DNA from: Bacteroidia bacterium | GTDB taxonomy: Bacteria > Bacteroidota > Bacteroidia > Cytophagales > Cyclobacteriaceae | DNA length: 64,000 nucleotides | Direction of reading: 5' to 3' | NCBI GenBank assembly: GCA_030432655.1 | Contig: JAUILA010000016.1 | Coordinates: 1-64,000, forward strand | In this document: positions 7,608 through 15,394 of the stretch, piece after piece | Layout: each line of letters begins with the position of its first letter | How positions within the stretch are numbered: position 1 is the first letter of the stretch | Notes under the pieces: model-generated | Told to the model about the DNA's origin: nothing | Database searches by the model: none | What the model saw: only the letters and a program-made list of their open reading frames with translations | Position numbers and translations under genes: made by a program

Positions 7608-9932
7608 TTAAAATCGCGCTGACAATCCACCCCCTGCACCGAAGCGATTATCATAACTGGCCATTAATGAAAAATTTCTGGATAGAAAATATTCTAAGCC
7701 AACTGCCCACGTTGTCTCACCTTTGTAATTAACAGGCTCGTCACTCCCCTCCTCCGTCAAAGTATTAACCAGCCCAAAATCAGCCTGGTATTCATAAGTG
7801 CCAAAGAGGGAGGTTCGAGGGAAGATCATTATCTCCCGGCTGACTCTGATTTCTGGTCTTAATTTATTATCAATCCGTACATCCAGGTTGAACATATATG
7901 GAGTGAAAAACCTGATACCAGCAATAGCTGTGACGGATAGATCATCCAGGCTGTTTTCAATTTCATTCTCCACGTTTACTCCGGCAAATACCCTGAAATA
8001 ATCATACAAGTATCGCTCATAGGTAAATTCCGCTTCCATGTTTTCATTATAGCCTACTTCGGTGTTCAGGTTAAACTGATTTCTGATATTGGAAGATACC
8101 AGGTTGATTTCTGTCATATGTGAAGCCACATCTGCCATTCCCCAGTTGTAGAAATGGTTGGCTTCATTAAATAAAGTTTTTACCTCATATTTTTCCATAC
8201 GCGGATCACGTTCTGTTCCGTAGCTTACTGCCCTGGCCATTCCACCAATCATATGATATAGCACATGACAATGCAAAAACCAGTCACTATCTTCATTGGC
8301 ATCAAATTCTATCACGGTCTTTTGCATCGGCGGGACATTTACGGTGTGTTTTAAAGGAGAATGGTCACCATGCATATTGATTACCCTGAAAAAATGGCCG
8401 TGAAAGTGCATTGGATGGTGCATCATCGTGAGGTTGTTAAAGGTGATCCGTACCTTTTCACCCTTCGAAATTTTAATCATGTCTGCCTCAGAAAGTGGAA
8501 CACCATTCATACTCCAGATATAGCGCCACATGTTACCTGTTAGATTAAGTAAAATATTATTAGTAGGTTGCTCTTCATTAATTGTGGTACTTGCTGGAGC
8601 CTTTAAATAGTCATAATGGTACTCCGAAAACATATTCATATGGGGCATTTGATCTACCATTTCTGAAGGTTTCATTTCCGTGTCCTGTTCATGTTTCATT
8701 TGCGAATGATCCAATTTATCCTTATCTCCCTCCATCTTCATTTCCTTCTGGTCATTCATTTCATCATTCATATGAGAATGATCCATACCGTCCATATTCA
8801 TAGCTTCCTCCATTTGCATGCCCCAGTTTTTCATCATTTCGTCGGGTTCTTCCTGATCAGGCCGAAACTTCATTGCCGGCGCGCCCATGCGCATATCCAT
8901 TTTAGCCATTTGCTGCATCATCCCAATCTTATCAGGTCTTTCGACCACGAGAGCAGGTAAAATTTTTCCTTTTCCGAGATAAGCGAGGGAGTAACCTGAA
9001 CCATCCTGGGCCATTGCCCTGAACTCTATCTTACCTTCATCGGGAATTGTGACAATGAAGTCGTAGGTTTCAGCGATTCCTATGAACGTTTTATTCCTTT
9101 CAACAGGCACAACCTTTAATCCATCAGCAGCAATTAATAATGGGGCCTCCCCGCCGAATGTCATCCAGAATTGCGAAGAAGCAGCCCCGTTGATTATTCG
9201 TAAGCGTACCTTTTCTCCCGGTTCAAATTGCCTGTATTCCTGTATTTCTTCTCCGTTGTTCAGAAAAGCAGGATAATAGATATCCGCTATATCAGCACTT
9301 TCCATTCTTTGCTTCCAGAAATTTAACTGGGCACCAAAGGCACCGCGGGCAATGACCTGATTAAGAGGAGTGGCAGTTCCCTTCTTAATATTATACCACT
9401 CATTGCCCCTCTTTAAATTTCGCAATACATTCATCGGCTTTTGATTGGTCCAGTCAGAAAGCACCATCACCAGCTCCTTATCATATTCCAGCGTTTCCCC
9501 TTCCTTCGGATCTATTATTATCGAACCATAAACCCCACTTTGTTCTTGCAACATGGTATGAGAATGATACCAATAGGTCCCCGATTGCTTTAAGGGAAAT
9601 TCATATTTCTGAGTTTGACCAGGTTCTATTGGAGGTGTGGTTAAATAGGGGACCCCATCATAAAAATTGGGAAGCAATAGGCCATGCCAATGAACAGAGG
9701 TTTCCACATCCATCTCATTTTTGACATATATAACCGCGTAGTCACCTTCCTTAAACCGTATGGTGGGACCAGGAATAGAACGATTGACAGTCATGCCATG
9801 AGTTTCTTTTCCGCCTTTTTTGACAGTTTCCTGTCTAATGGTAAGATTATATGTTGTTGTGTCACCTTGGGCCAATACCGATGAAACACCAAGGCTCAGT
9901 AATACTACGAATAGTATGTTCTTTATTTTCAT
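7608..9932 (-). CDS. CopA-type multicopper oxidase with C-terminal beta-barrel domain
   Basis: Exported oxidase expected to oxidise Cu(I) in copper resistance. Signal peptide (about 1-21, VSSVLAQ). The four copper-binding motifs are present: SVHWHGLLLP, GTYWYHSHTM, HHPMHFHGHFFRV and WFLHCHVLYHMIGGMARAV. A Met/His/Asp-rich insert (about residues 335-440, many MxxM and HSHM) resembles Cu(I)-binding segments of CopA. After the last copper motif about 190 residues of alternating strands end in Phe (GGGLSARF) and look like a small outer-membrane barrel, as in CopB. CopA is usually about 600 residues; here 774. Lead gene of a two-gene operon on the island. The fusion reading is inference; the oxidase call is firm. 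Confidence 0.9.
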   Translation of the reverse strand: MKIKNILFVVLLSLGVSSVLAQGDTTTYNLTIRQETVKKGGKETHGMTVNRSIPGPTIRFKEGDYAVIYVKNEMDVETSVHWHGLLLPNFYDGVPYLTTPPIEPGQTQKYEFPLKQSGTYWYHSHTMLQEQSGVYGSIIIDPKEGETLEYDKELVMVLSDWTNQKPMNVLRNLKRGNEWYNIKKGTATPLNQVIARGAFGAQLNFWKQRMESADIADIYYPAFLNNGEEIQEYRQFEPGEKVRLRIINGAASSQFWMTFGGEAPLLIAADGLKVVPVERNKTFIGIAETYDFIVTIPDEGKIEFRAMAQDGSGYSLAYLGKGKILPALVVERPDKIGMMQQMAKMDMRMGAPAMKFRPDQEEPDEMMKNWGMQMEEAMNMDGMDHSHMNDEMNDQKEMKMEGDKDKLDHSQMKHEQDTEMKPSEMVDQMPHMNMFSEYHYDYLKAPASTTINEEQPTNNILLNLTGNMWRYIWSMNGVPLSEADMIKISKGEKVRITFNNLTMMHHPMHFHGHFFRVINMHGDHSPLKHTVNVPPMQKTVIEFDANEDSDWFLHCHVLYHMIGGMARAVSYGTERDPRMEKYEVKTLFNEANHFYNWGMADVASHMTEINLVSSNIRNQFNLNTEVGYNENMEAEFTYERYLYDYFRVFAGVNVENEIENSLDDLSVTAIAGIRFFTPYMFNLDVRIDNKLRPEIRVSREIMIFPRTSLFGTYEYQADFGLVNTLTEEGSDEPVNYKGETTWAVGLEYFLSRNFSLMASYDNRFGAGGGLSARF

Positions 9933-10125
9933 ATTGATCAGTCAAACTAATTTCAAAATGTGATGATCTACGATGAAATGATATAGATAAAAAACCTTGC
10001 CAATATTAAGTCAGCCTCATTTGCCCTGATAATTGGTTTTATACAAAATTTTTAAAAATAAATATTTGAAGTGTAGAAGAATTTACACAGAATCAGTTTT
10101 GCTCTAACTATGAGGGTATATTAAA

Positions 10126-10190
10126 GCCTGGCAAGATGTATAGTTCACTCCGGAGGGGTAATCTATTTACAAAAACTTTGGGATTGATGC
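10126..10190 (+). repeat. Imperfect direct repeat flanking the IS110 gene, left copy
   Basis: CCTGGCAAGATGT followed by TAG, TCAC, GAGG, GGTAATC and CTTTGGGA blocks. The same blocks in the same order occur at 11586-11645 on the other side of the transposase. By eye about 70 percent identical. It could be an IS end, a second decayed IS copy, or a repeat into which the IS inserted. Confidence 0.5.
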
Positions 10191-10325
10191 AGACCGATGT
10201 GGCTGTAAAATCTTGCGTCTGAAAAGTGTAACGTGTAGAAGTATTCTATGTTTAGTTCCCCATAGATTACTATTACTCGAACAATATAAAATTCCTGTCC
10301 TTTACCTCCTATCAGGCAAAGATAT

Positions 10326-10410
10326 TTTTGAGGAAGAACCCGTCAAGGGTGTATAAACAGTGCCTTCCCACCAGCCTCCCTGACTGCCCTTGACCGAACC
10401 TTCCTCAAAA
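10326..10410. repeat. Long imperfect hairpin downstream of the IS110 transposase
   Basis: TTTTGAGGAAG (10326-10336) pairs with CTTCCTCAAAA (10400-10410), and GTCAAGGG (10342-10349) pairs with CCCTTGAC (10387-10394). A 5x5 internal loop separates the two stems and the terminal loop is 37 nt. It begins 39 nt past the transposase stop. Possible terminator, structured IS end or RNA. Confidence 0.6.
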
Positions 10411-10448
10411 CTTATTCGGCCAGAACGGAGGCAATGGAAAGGTGTGAA

Positions 10449-11444
10449 CTAAGCCATTTCGTACTGGTGTAATTCCACGTACGGTGTGCCGCGTTTTACG
10501 ACGGCAAAGACTCTCGCCACCAGTTTATTTTTAATTACATTCAATACCTCCATTTTCTTTTTACCGTCGTCCAGCCGCCGGTTGTAGTATGCCTTCATTT
10601 CTTTGTCATTGCGCCGTGCTGCCATGGCTGCCATGTGCAGGATCCGCTTCATTTGTTTGTTGGCCAGCTGACTGACCCGCGAGCGTTTCTGCATCTTCCC
10701 GGACTGGTGTTCAAAGGGTACGATCCCGCAGTAACAGGCAAACTTCCGCCAGGTAGTAAACCGCGTGAAGTTGTGCGTGTAGACGATGAAATAAGCACCG
10801 GTGATCAGTCCTACTCCTTTGACAGAGGTGGCTAATTTAAAGGTCTTCTTCAGCGTCTCTTCCTGGGCTATCAGCTGCCGTATTTCGGCATCTGCTTCCT
10901 TGATCCGGGTATCCAGCGTACGAATCATTTTCCGATGTATTGCCTGCATGGACTTCAGATCCAATCCCTCCAAAAACCGCTTCTGTTCCGTCTGAGTGGC
11001 CATATAGCCGGCCCGATGACGTACCAGGCGAGAACGCAGGGTGAGCGTCGAATGAAGGGTCAGGATCGTCTTAGGTGGCATTTTTGTCACCTGCAGTGAG
11101 TCCCTGTGCAAGAAGGCATATTCGGCAATGCGCCGTGCATCCACTTTGTCTGATTTACCCCGCGCAATTCCCAGCGAACGTTTGATCTCAAGCGCAGAGA
11201 TCATACTGAAGGGAATCTGCATTTCTTCCAGAAAGAATGCCAGCGGCATCGAATACATACCTGTATGCTCAAAGCATACAATCACCTCCGAATACAAGTC
11301 CAGATCATGATACTTGTTGATCCAGACCAGCAGCTCTTCGAAGCCTTTCTGTGTATTACGAAACTTCCGGTGAAGGTTCCTTCCGTGAACGTGTGTGTCA
11401 ATGGTATCCCTGGATACGTCAATGCCGATAAATGCCTTGTACAT
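10449..11444 (-). CDS. IS110-family transposase (DEDD recombinase)
   Basis: RNA-guided recombinase family. The N-terminal RuvC-like DEDD domain opens with KAFIGIDVSRDTIDTHVHG and continues with ARRIAEYAFLHRDSL. The C-terminal Transposase_20 domain is recognisable from VKGVGLITGAYFIVYTHNFTRF (GVGLITGAYF) and SRVSQLANKQMKRIL, holding the catalytic Ser region. About 330 residues, normal length, no internal stop, so probably intact. ATG 11444 or 11447 (MMYKAFIG) is preferred over 11474. It sits inside the island; structured non-coding DNA flanks it on both sides, as expected for IS110 elements, which lack terminal inverted repeats. Confidence 0.93.
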   Translation of the reverse strand: MYKAFIGIDVSRDTIDTHVHGRNLHRKFRNTQKGFEELLVWINKYHDLDLYSEVIVCFEHTGMYSMPLAFFLEEMQIPFSMISALEIKRSLGIARGKSDKVDARRIAEYAFLHRDSLQVTKMPPKTILTLHSTLTLRSRLVRHRAGYMATQTEQKRFLEGLDLKSMQAIHRKMIRTLDTRIKEADAEIRQLIAQEETLKKTFKLATSVKGVGLITGAYFIVYTHNFTRFTTWRKFACYCGIVPFEHQSGKMQKRSRVSQLANKQMKRILHMAAMAARRNDKEMKAYYNRRLDDGKKKMEVLNVIKNKLVARVFAVVKRGTPYVELHQYEMA

Positions 11445-11531
11445 CATGAGAAAAATGATTAAAATGTTATACAAATTGTTGCTCAGACAAAAACCCTTTA
11501 CAGACCTGAAAGTCTAAAATTCTATTTTGTC

Positions 11532-11622
11532 ATCAAGCAACTTGATTAAGCCTCTTGGGGACTAATACTATAGACAGGTCTAAGAACCTGGCAAGATGTT
11601 TAGGTCACCCCAAGAGGTTAAT
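11532..11622 (-). ncRNA. Candidate IS110 bridge RNA (structured leader)
   Basis: Upstream of the transposase start, 88-178 nt away. A small perfect hairpin (ATCAAG, CAA, CTTGAT at 11532-11546) adjoins a long stem in which ATTAAGCCTCTTGGGG (11545-11560) pairs with CCCCAAGAGGTTAAT (11608-11622), 15 bp with one bulged G. The 47-nt loop holds a nested CAGGT/ACCTG hairpin (11575-11590). IS110-group elements encode their bridge RNA in this 5' non-coding end. Strand is assumed from the transposase; exact RNA ends and guide loops are not determined. Confidence 0.5.
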
Positions 11623-11645
11623 CATTTATGTAGTAAAATTCTGGG
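11586..11645 (+). repeat. Imperfect direct repeat flanking the IS110 gene, right copy
   Basis: Counterpart of 10126-10190; starts ACCTGGCAAGATGT and overlaps the distal arm of the candidate bridge-RNA stem. The left copy lacks the pairing arm, so only this copy can fold into the long stem. Confidence 0.5.
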
Positions 11646-11982
11646 AAACTTAATACCGGAAGACAGTAACATTTTCTCTCATTTTACTGCCTCTATAACA
11701 AAGGGCAAGATGTGTTTTTTGATTCAAAAAACGAAAATCCGGCGCGACTTGGATTTCTTCTTTACTGTGGATTTATGGATAACTCTGCGAGTTTTCCACA
11801 AGTCCACAGACTGACAATAGCAACAAAATTTTGATCTTTTAAAAATGTCTGAACAAACCATTTTGACAGATTAAAAAAGATATTTAAAATACTTTATACC
11901 CGTAGAATTCGTTCCGGTTCATCAAAGTTTACAGGCCTGTTTTTCTCCTCTTATGCAGCTATTTTTAATAAAACAGTTGCTG
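11646..11982. other. Non-coding stretch before the replication-like gene
   Basis: About 340 bp, A/T-rich, without a credible gene; a 72-codon frame at 11596-11814 has no family features. It contains TTTTCCACA near 11793, one mismatch from the DnaA box TTATCCACA, and TGTGGATTTATGGATAA-like sequence near 11766. Confidence 0.4.
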
Positions 11983-12960
11983 ATGAAAAGAGAAAAAATA
12001 CACATCGAATATGAGGCCACTCTCGCGGCGCTCACTGAATTTTCCATAGAATACAACAATAGATGCGCAGTGCGGACAGATCGGATCAATGCGGGCATGA
12101 AAGGGGTGGCAGAACGAATGATTACCCTGTACCTGGGACAAATCAATGGGACTTATCTGGATCCCGAAAAAAACATGATACCCGGGTTCCATACTTATAA
12201 CCCCAGCCTGGCAAAAGATCGCGGATGTGCTGTGCGGACAATCATCAATATCCGGCGGCGCCTGGTACAGTCCGGATTAATCAAGAGGGAGCTTCTGAAT
12301 GGCAATGATGGGATCTACATCTGGTTTGCTGATGAGCTCTTTAAACACAATCCAATATATACTTACATGGTAAAAAGAGACATGCAAAATCTGCATGCCC
12401 TTACCTCTTCAGAAACGCACTTTTCAAGGTCAACCATGAAAAAATTACACCCATTAGTTAGTCATGAACTAATTAATAAAAATAGGAATGTGGATAAGTG
12501 GAAAACTCAGGAGTTTGACTTGCAGGACGAAGAGAGAATCATGAACACAGAGAAAACAGGATGGGAAGAGATAGACATCCTGACTGATGAACCTCATCCT
12601 TCGTCTTCTTTACTCTGGATGGTGGAAAGTTTTTGGTTGCGCGCGCGAACCAAACTTTATCCGTACGAAGAATTTGACAAAGAGAGAACCAGGCATATCC
12701 TGAATTTCATCTGGGAGTCCGTTTACGGAAAGTTTCAATACAATCAATCAGAACAACAGTGGAGAGAATATCACAAGATTGCCTTGCGCCGGATCGGAAT
12801 GGTTCACCGCTGGCTGCACCGCAAACCCAACCATTGGGTTCCAATTGCTGAAATTTACTTTGACCCGCTGAACCGCAAAAATGGTTTCAATAAAACCTGG
12901 GACTGGTATTTGAGAAGTGCTAAAAAAAAAACGTTAGCTGAAATTTCAATTTGTCCATAA
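11983..12960 (+). CDS. Replication-initiator-like / winged-helix protein of the island
   Basis: About 325 residues. I cannot assign it firmly. The N-terminal half contains a probable winged helix: AVRTIINIRRRLVQSGLIKRE reads as a recognition helix (about residues 75-95), followed by the GIYIWFADELF strand. A charged, Trp-rich C-terminal half follows (WMVESFWLRARTKLYP, IALRRIGMVHRWLHRKPNHW). Proteins of this look sit beside integrases in Bacteroidota mobile elements and act as replication or excision factors. It is convergent with the integrase (2-nt gap). An exact DnaA box (TGTGGATAA, 12489-12497) lies inside the gene. ATG 11983 (MKREKIHIEYE) is chosen over 11953. Base use is more A/T-rich than in flanking chromosomal genes. 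Confidence 0.5.
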   Translation: MKREKIHIEYEATLAALTEFSIEYNNRCAVRTDRINAGMKGVAERMITLYLGQINGTYLDPEKNMIPGFHTYNPSLAKDRGCAVRTIINIRRRLVQSGLIKRELLNGNDGIYIWFADELFKHNPIYTYMVKRDMQNLHALTSSETHFSRSTMKKLHPLVSHELINKNRNVDKWKTQEFDLQDEERIMNTEKTGWEEIDILTDEPHPSSSLLWMVESFWLRARTKLYPYEEFDKERTRHILNFIWESVYGKFQYNQSEQQWREYHKIALRRIGMVHRWLHRKPNHWVPIAEIYFDPLNRKNGFNKTWDWYLRSAKKKTLAEISICP

Positions 12961-12961
12961 T

Positions 12962-14170
12962 TCATTCGCCTACGACGGATTCTAGTGCTTGGTCTGCACT
13001 TTTGTGAATAAAATTTCCCTGATATCCTATTGTAGTAATCAGGCTGGTATGCCTGTATAGTTTCTGTAGCATGTGTGGAGAAATTCGGTCACCAGCGATA
13101 TTTCCAAAACTATGTCGGGCGATATGCATTGAAATATTTTTGTCAATTTCAGCCAATTTGGCTAAGTCTTTTAAGTGCTTGTTTACTTTAGAGTTTGTAG
13201 ACCTTGTCCTTACATATATTTGTCTTTCATCTCGATCATTAACTGAATTCAGTTCGGGAAAAATATACTTCTCCTTTTTAGTATGGACATATTGATCAAG
13301 TATTGAGCATGCCTTAGACGGAATTTTAAGACTATCAACCTTTTGATTTTTTTGCATGCGATACACAAGTCGGCCATCTTTAATATCTGACCATTGAAGT
13401 CGAAGGATATCTGAAATCCTCATACCTGCCATGTAAAAAGAAAAAAGGAACAAATTGCGCGAATGCCACTTTATTGAACCTTTCAGCAAATCCAGGTTTT
13501 CCAATTTTGAAATTTCACCTTCTTCAAGACCAATTTTAACCGAATCGGGAAATTTGATTTTTATTTTATACTTGCCGAACGGATAATTTTTTCTTTCAAC
13601 TATACCTTCACGAATAGCTTGATTGTAGATTGTGCGGATAATAACGAATGTATTCATCACCGTTCTTTCGGACAATCCTTTAGAACCAATCAAATGAGCT
13701 CTTAGTCGTTTTAAAAATGACTCATTTACTTCAATAAATGGAATATCTTCATTGCGTAGAAACCGCTTAACTTGGCGTAATTTGCCTGACTCATTATTTA
13801 GTCGGGTATATTTGTGCCTAATCTTAAGATCTTGAAGATATTCATCTGCAAATCGAAAAAACGTAATGTTCTTTCTGTCCCCTTTTACCAACCTTGTAAT
13901 TTTCGAAGCCGAGAATGATTCTTTTTTTGATTCCGCTTCAAGGATCAAATCTTCGGTTTCCAATTGTTTACGTAAAATATAATTGTTAAGCCGCTTATGA
14001 TTAGGGTGTGAGGATTTTACCCGGCAATTATTTAAATCCCATTCATCTTCTTTAATCCAATCAAGGTATATATATCTAGATTTGCGATCCTTCGTCACGC
14101 GTAATGCAATTGGAAAACGGCCGTCGGCCTTTTGTTTACTTTTGTACAGAAGGATTTTAACCGTTGCCAA
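12962..14170 (-). CDS. int: Tyrosine site-specific integrase
   Basis: Integrase of the island, expected to recombine attP with the tRNA-Leu 3' end. N-terminal arm-binding domain (ATVKILLYKSKQKADGRFPI), SAM-like core-binding domain (about 100-200) and catalytic domain. Visible catalytic residues: Arg in MAGMRISDILRL, HxxR in HIARHSFG, a late His in LYRHTSLITT, and the Tyr in TTIGYQGNF. The start is placed at TTG 14170 (MATVKILL) because Bacteroidota integrases begin this way and AGGA precedes it; an upstream TTG at 14209 would put translation through the arm site. 402 residues, full length. The arm site 14189-14208 lies just upstream, so integrase may control its own gene. Confidence 0.93.
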   Translation of the reverse strand: MATVKILLYKSKQKADGRFPIALRVTKDRKSRYIYLDWIKEDEWDLNNCRVKSSHPNHKRLNNYILRKQLETEDLILEAESKKESFSASKITRLVKGDRKNITFFRFADEYLQDLKIRHKYTRLNNESGKLRQVKRFLRNEDIPFIEVNESFLKRLRAHLIGSKGLSERTVMNTFVIIRTIYNQAIREGIVERKNYPFGKYKIKIKFPDSVKIGLEEGEISKLENLDLLKGSIKWHSRNLFLFSFYMAGMRISDILRLQWSDIKDGRLVYRMQKNQKVDSLKIPSKACSILDQYVHTKKEKYIFPELNSVNDRDERQIYVRTRSTNSKVNKHLKDLAKLAEIDKNISMHIARHSFGNIAGDRISPHMLQKLYRHTSLITTIGYQGNFIHKSADQALESVVGE

Positions 14171-14188
14171 TGATCCTGTGATAATTTG

Positions 14189-14208
14189 GGTTAAACATAG
14201 GTTAAACA
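14189..14208 (+). promoter_or_regulatory. Integrase arm-type site, right end
   Basis: The same 20-mer as at 6801-6820 (two GGTTAAACA units, 11-bp period), 19 nt upstream of the integrase start and about 115 bp inside attR. A single palindromic half site GTTTAAAC lies at 14260-14267. Confidence 0.65.
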
Positions 14209-14322
14209 ATTTACGTTTTTTATCAAGGAAATAAAAACCCTGTCATCACTAAAAAGCGTGTTTAAACGAAATAAAGGCACTTTTTGGTTCATCAAAGTCT
14301 TTTAAGGATCACCATAGATAAT

Positions 14323-14379
14323 ACTTAAAATCCTGTCGCCATTGCGGCGGTGCGGGTTCGACCCCCGCTCCGGGTACAA
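14323..14379 (+). repeat. attR: second copy of the tRNA-Leu 3' part
   Basis: 57 bp identical to 6654-6710. The tRNA 5' half is absent, so this is not a gene. What follows (14380 on) should be the original chromosomal flank of tRNA-Leu. Confidence 0.9.
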
Positions 14380-14459
14380 ACAAAAAAGCAGCCAATCAGC
14401 TGCTTTTTTGTTTCACTGTATCCTGCTCCGCTCGCCGTAGCTTTAGCGCAGGCGAGTAT
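14370..14459 (+). repeat. 90-bp repeat: tRNA-Leu end, terminator and palindrome, copy 1
   Basis: Matches 15248-15337 with five differences counted by eye. It spans CCGGGTACAAAC, the T-tailed hairpin and the CTCGCCGTAGCTTTAGCG / GGCGAG palindrome. Confidence 0.85.
14382..14409 (+). terminator. Displaced native terminator of tRNA-Leu
   Basis: AAAAAAGCAGC, loop CAATCA, GCTGCTTTTTT. It directly follows attR, where the tRNA-Leu transcript would have ended before integration. Probably bidirectional. Confidence 0.8.
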
Positions 14460-14547
14460 ACCGCAACTCCAACTCAACTACTTATTATCACTTTATAGCC
14501 GTATACATTCTGATATTGACTAAATGTATGATAGTTCAATTTCTCAT

Positions 14548-14569
14548 AGTTTAAACATGGTTTAAACAA
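14548..14569 (+). promoter_or_regulatory. Arm-like tandem half sites in the remnant
   Basis: Two GTTTAAAC units with the same 11-bp period as the island's arm sites (14549-14556 and 14560-14567). They suggest that 14.38-15.25 kb derives from a related element. Confidence 0.45.
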
Positions 14570-14657
14570 TTGAGGTAATTTGTGACTTGTAATTAACTGA
14601 AACCCTATCAATTTCACCAAGAAGCAAATCATAATGTTAGAAGTAAATTATTAAAGT

Positions 14658-15026
14658 TTATAGTGGACCAAGGTCTTTGATGATCACATAAATTTGAAAC
14701 CCGTAAAACATTATAAACACCACATAATCTCTCATAAAATTCAATAAGTGAATTATCGGATGTTTGGTCATTTTAATGAACAGGGATAATACTAGATAAA
14801 AAAAAATTATCCCAAAGCTGAAGAACCATAACGAAAAAAATTGTTTAATACGGCTGGTAATTTCAAGAGTAAATAAAAGTGTTATACACGATATCAATAA
14901 GATTAAAACAAATATTGTGAGCCGATTTAATCGAATTTTTCGAGTGAGGTATTTAAACAACAATAAATCTACAGCTGTAAAAAATACCAACATCAAAAGG
15001 CTACTTAGAACATGATTGCTGTCCAC
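14658..15026 (-). CDS. Hypothetical four-helix membrane protein
   Basis: 122 residues, no family recognised. Four hydrophobic helices (about 8-25, 37-53, 62-85, 97-115) joined by short basic loops (KYLTRKIRLNR, KMTKHP). It is alone between the two copies of the tRNA-end repeat, in A/T-rich DNA, so it is probably cargo of a decayed mobile element. No evidence for function. Confidence 0.5.
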   Translation of the reverse strand: MDSNHVLSSLLMLVFFTAVDLLLFKYLTRKIRLNRLTIFVLILLISCITLLFTLEITSRIKQFFSLWFFSFGIIFFYLVLSLFIKMTKHPIIHLLNFMRDYVVFIMFYGFQIYVIIKDLGPL

Positions 15027-15247
15027 AAATTTGTATTTACGACGGAATTAAATTGCTTTTTATTTTTTCTTAATACCTTCTTGTTCGGATTAGTTTCTAA
15101 TGTACTGGAAAAGGAGCTAACATTAGCAAGGAAGCGTATATCCTGTAATTATTGAATAGTACAGCCTTTTCGAACCTTTGATATACACATATGTAAATTC
15201 AATTGATCAGTTGAAGATAACTGATCGATTTCAGTCGGGCTGAGACC
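15027..15247. other. Non-coding remnant DNA
   Basis: A/T-rich, no credible gene or RNA. It ends at the third tRNA-Leu end copy at 15248, where homology to the att core starts abruptly with CCGGG. Confidence 0.4.
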
Positions 15248-15337
15248 CCGGGTACAAACAAAAAAGCAGCCAAACAGCTGCTTTTTTGTTTCCCTGTATC
15301 CTTCTCCGCTCACCGTAGCTTCAGCGCAGGCGAGTAT
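15248..15337 (+). repeat. 90-bp repeat, copy 2 (third tRNA-Leu end)
   Basis: Second copy of 14370-14459 (offset 878). Only about 12 bp of tRNA-derived sequence (CCGGGTACAAAC) precede the terminator hairpin, so it is either an old attR or the 3' border of a lost tandem tRNA. Confidence 0.8.
15260..15287 (+). terminator. Second copy of the tRNA-Leu-type terminator
   Basis: AAAAAAGCAGC, loop CAAACA, GCTGCTTTTTT, within the 90-bp repeat. It could also end transcripts entering from the left. Confidence 0.7.
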
Positions 15338-15394
15338 CCTCCAACTCAAACTCCATTTACAGCAGCATGCATTCCCGGCTTTAACCTTATCGCT

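Larger units (their letters stand above)
9933..10448. other. Non-coding stretch between oxidase and IS110 transposase
   Basis: 516 bp with no convincing gene. It should hold the oxidase promoter (minus strand); no clear TTG/TAnnTTTG pair or CueR-like palindrome is visible. Its right half carries a partial copy of the IS110 leader repeat (10126-10190) and a long imperfect hairpin (10326-10410), both listed separately. Confidence 0.6.
6654..14379. mobile_element. Integrative element in tRNA-Leu with copper cargo
   Basis: A 57-bp direct repeat of the tRNA-Leu 3' end bounds 7.7 kb. A tyrosine integrase lies at the right end reading inward, and tandem arm-type repeats lie near both ends. Contents: DUF305 protein, multicopper oxidase-barrel fusion, an IS110-family insertion, a replication-initiator-like protein and the integrase. 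There are no conjugation genes, so it would be a mobilizable or defective island rather than a full conjugative element. The integrase half is visibly more A/T-rich than the flanks. Boundaries come from the repeat; mobility today is inference. Confidence 0.85.

Noticed and set aside
11596-11814. 72-codon frame upstream of the replication-like gene
   Set aside because: No family signal; it starts inside the structured IS110 flank.
14171-14209. Upstream TTG start for the integrase
   Set aside because: Would translate the arm-site repeat; TTG 14170 gives the family N-terminus and has AGGA upstream.
14323-14379. Second tRNA-Leu gene
   Set aside because: Only the 3' part is present; it is the attR copy.
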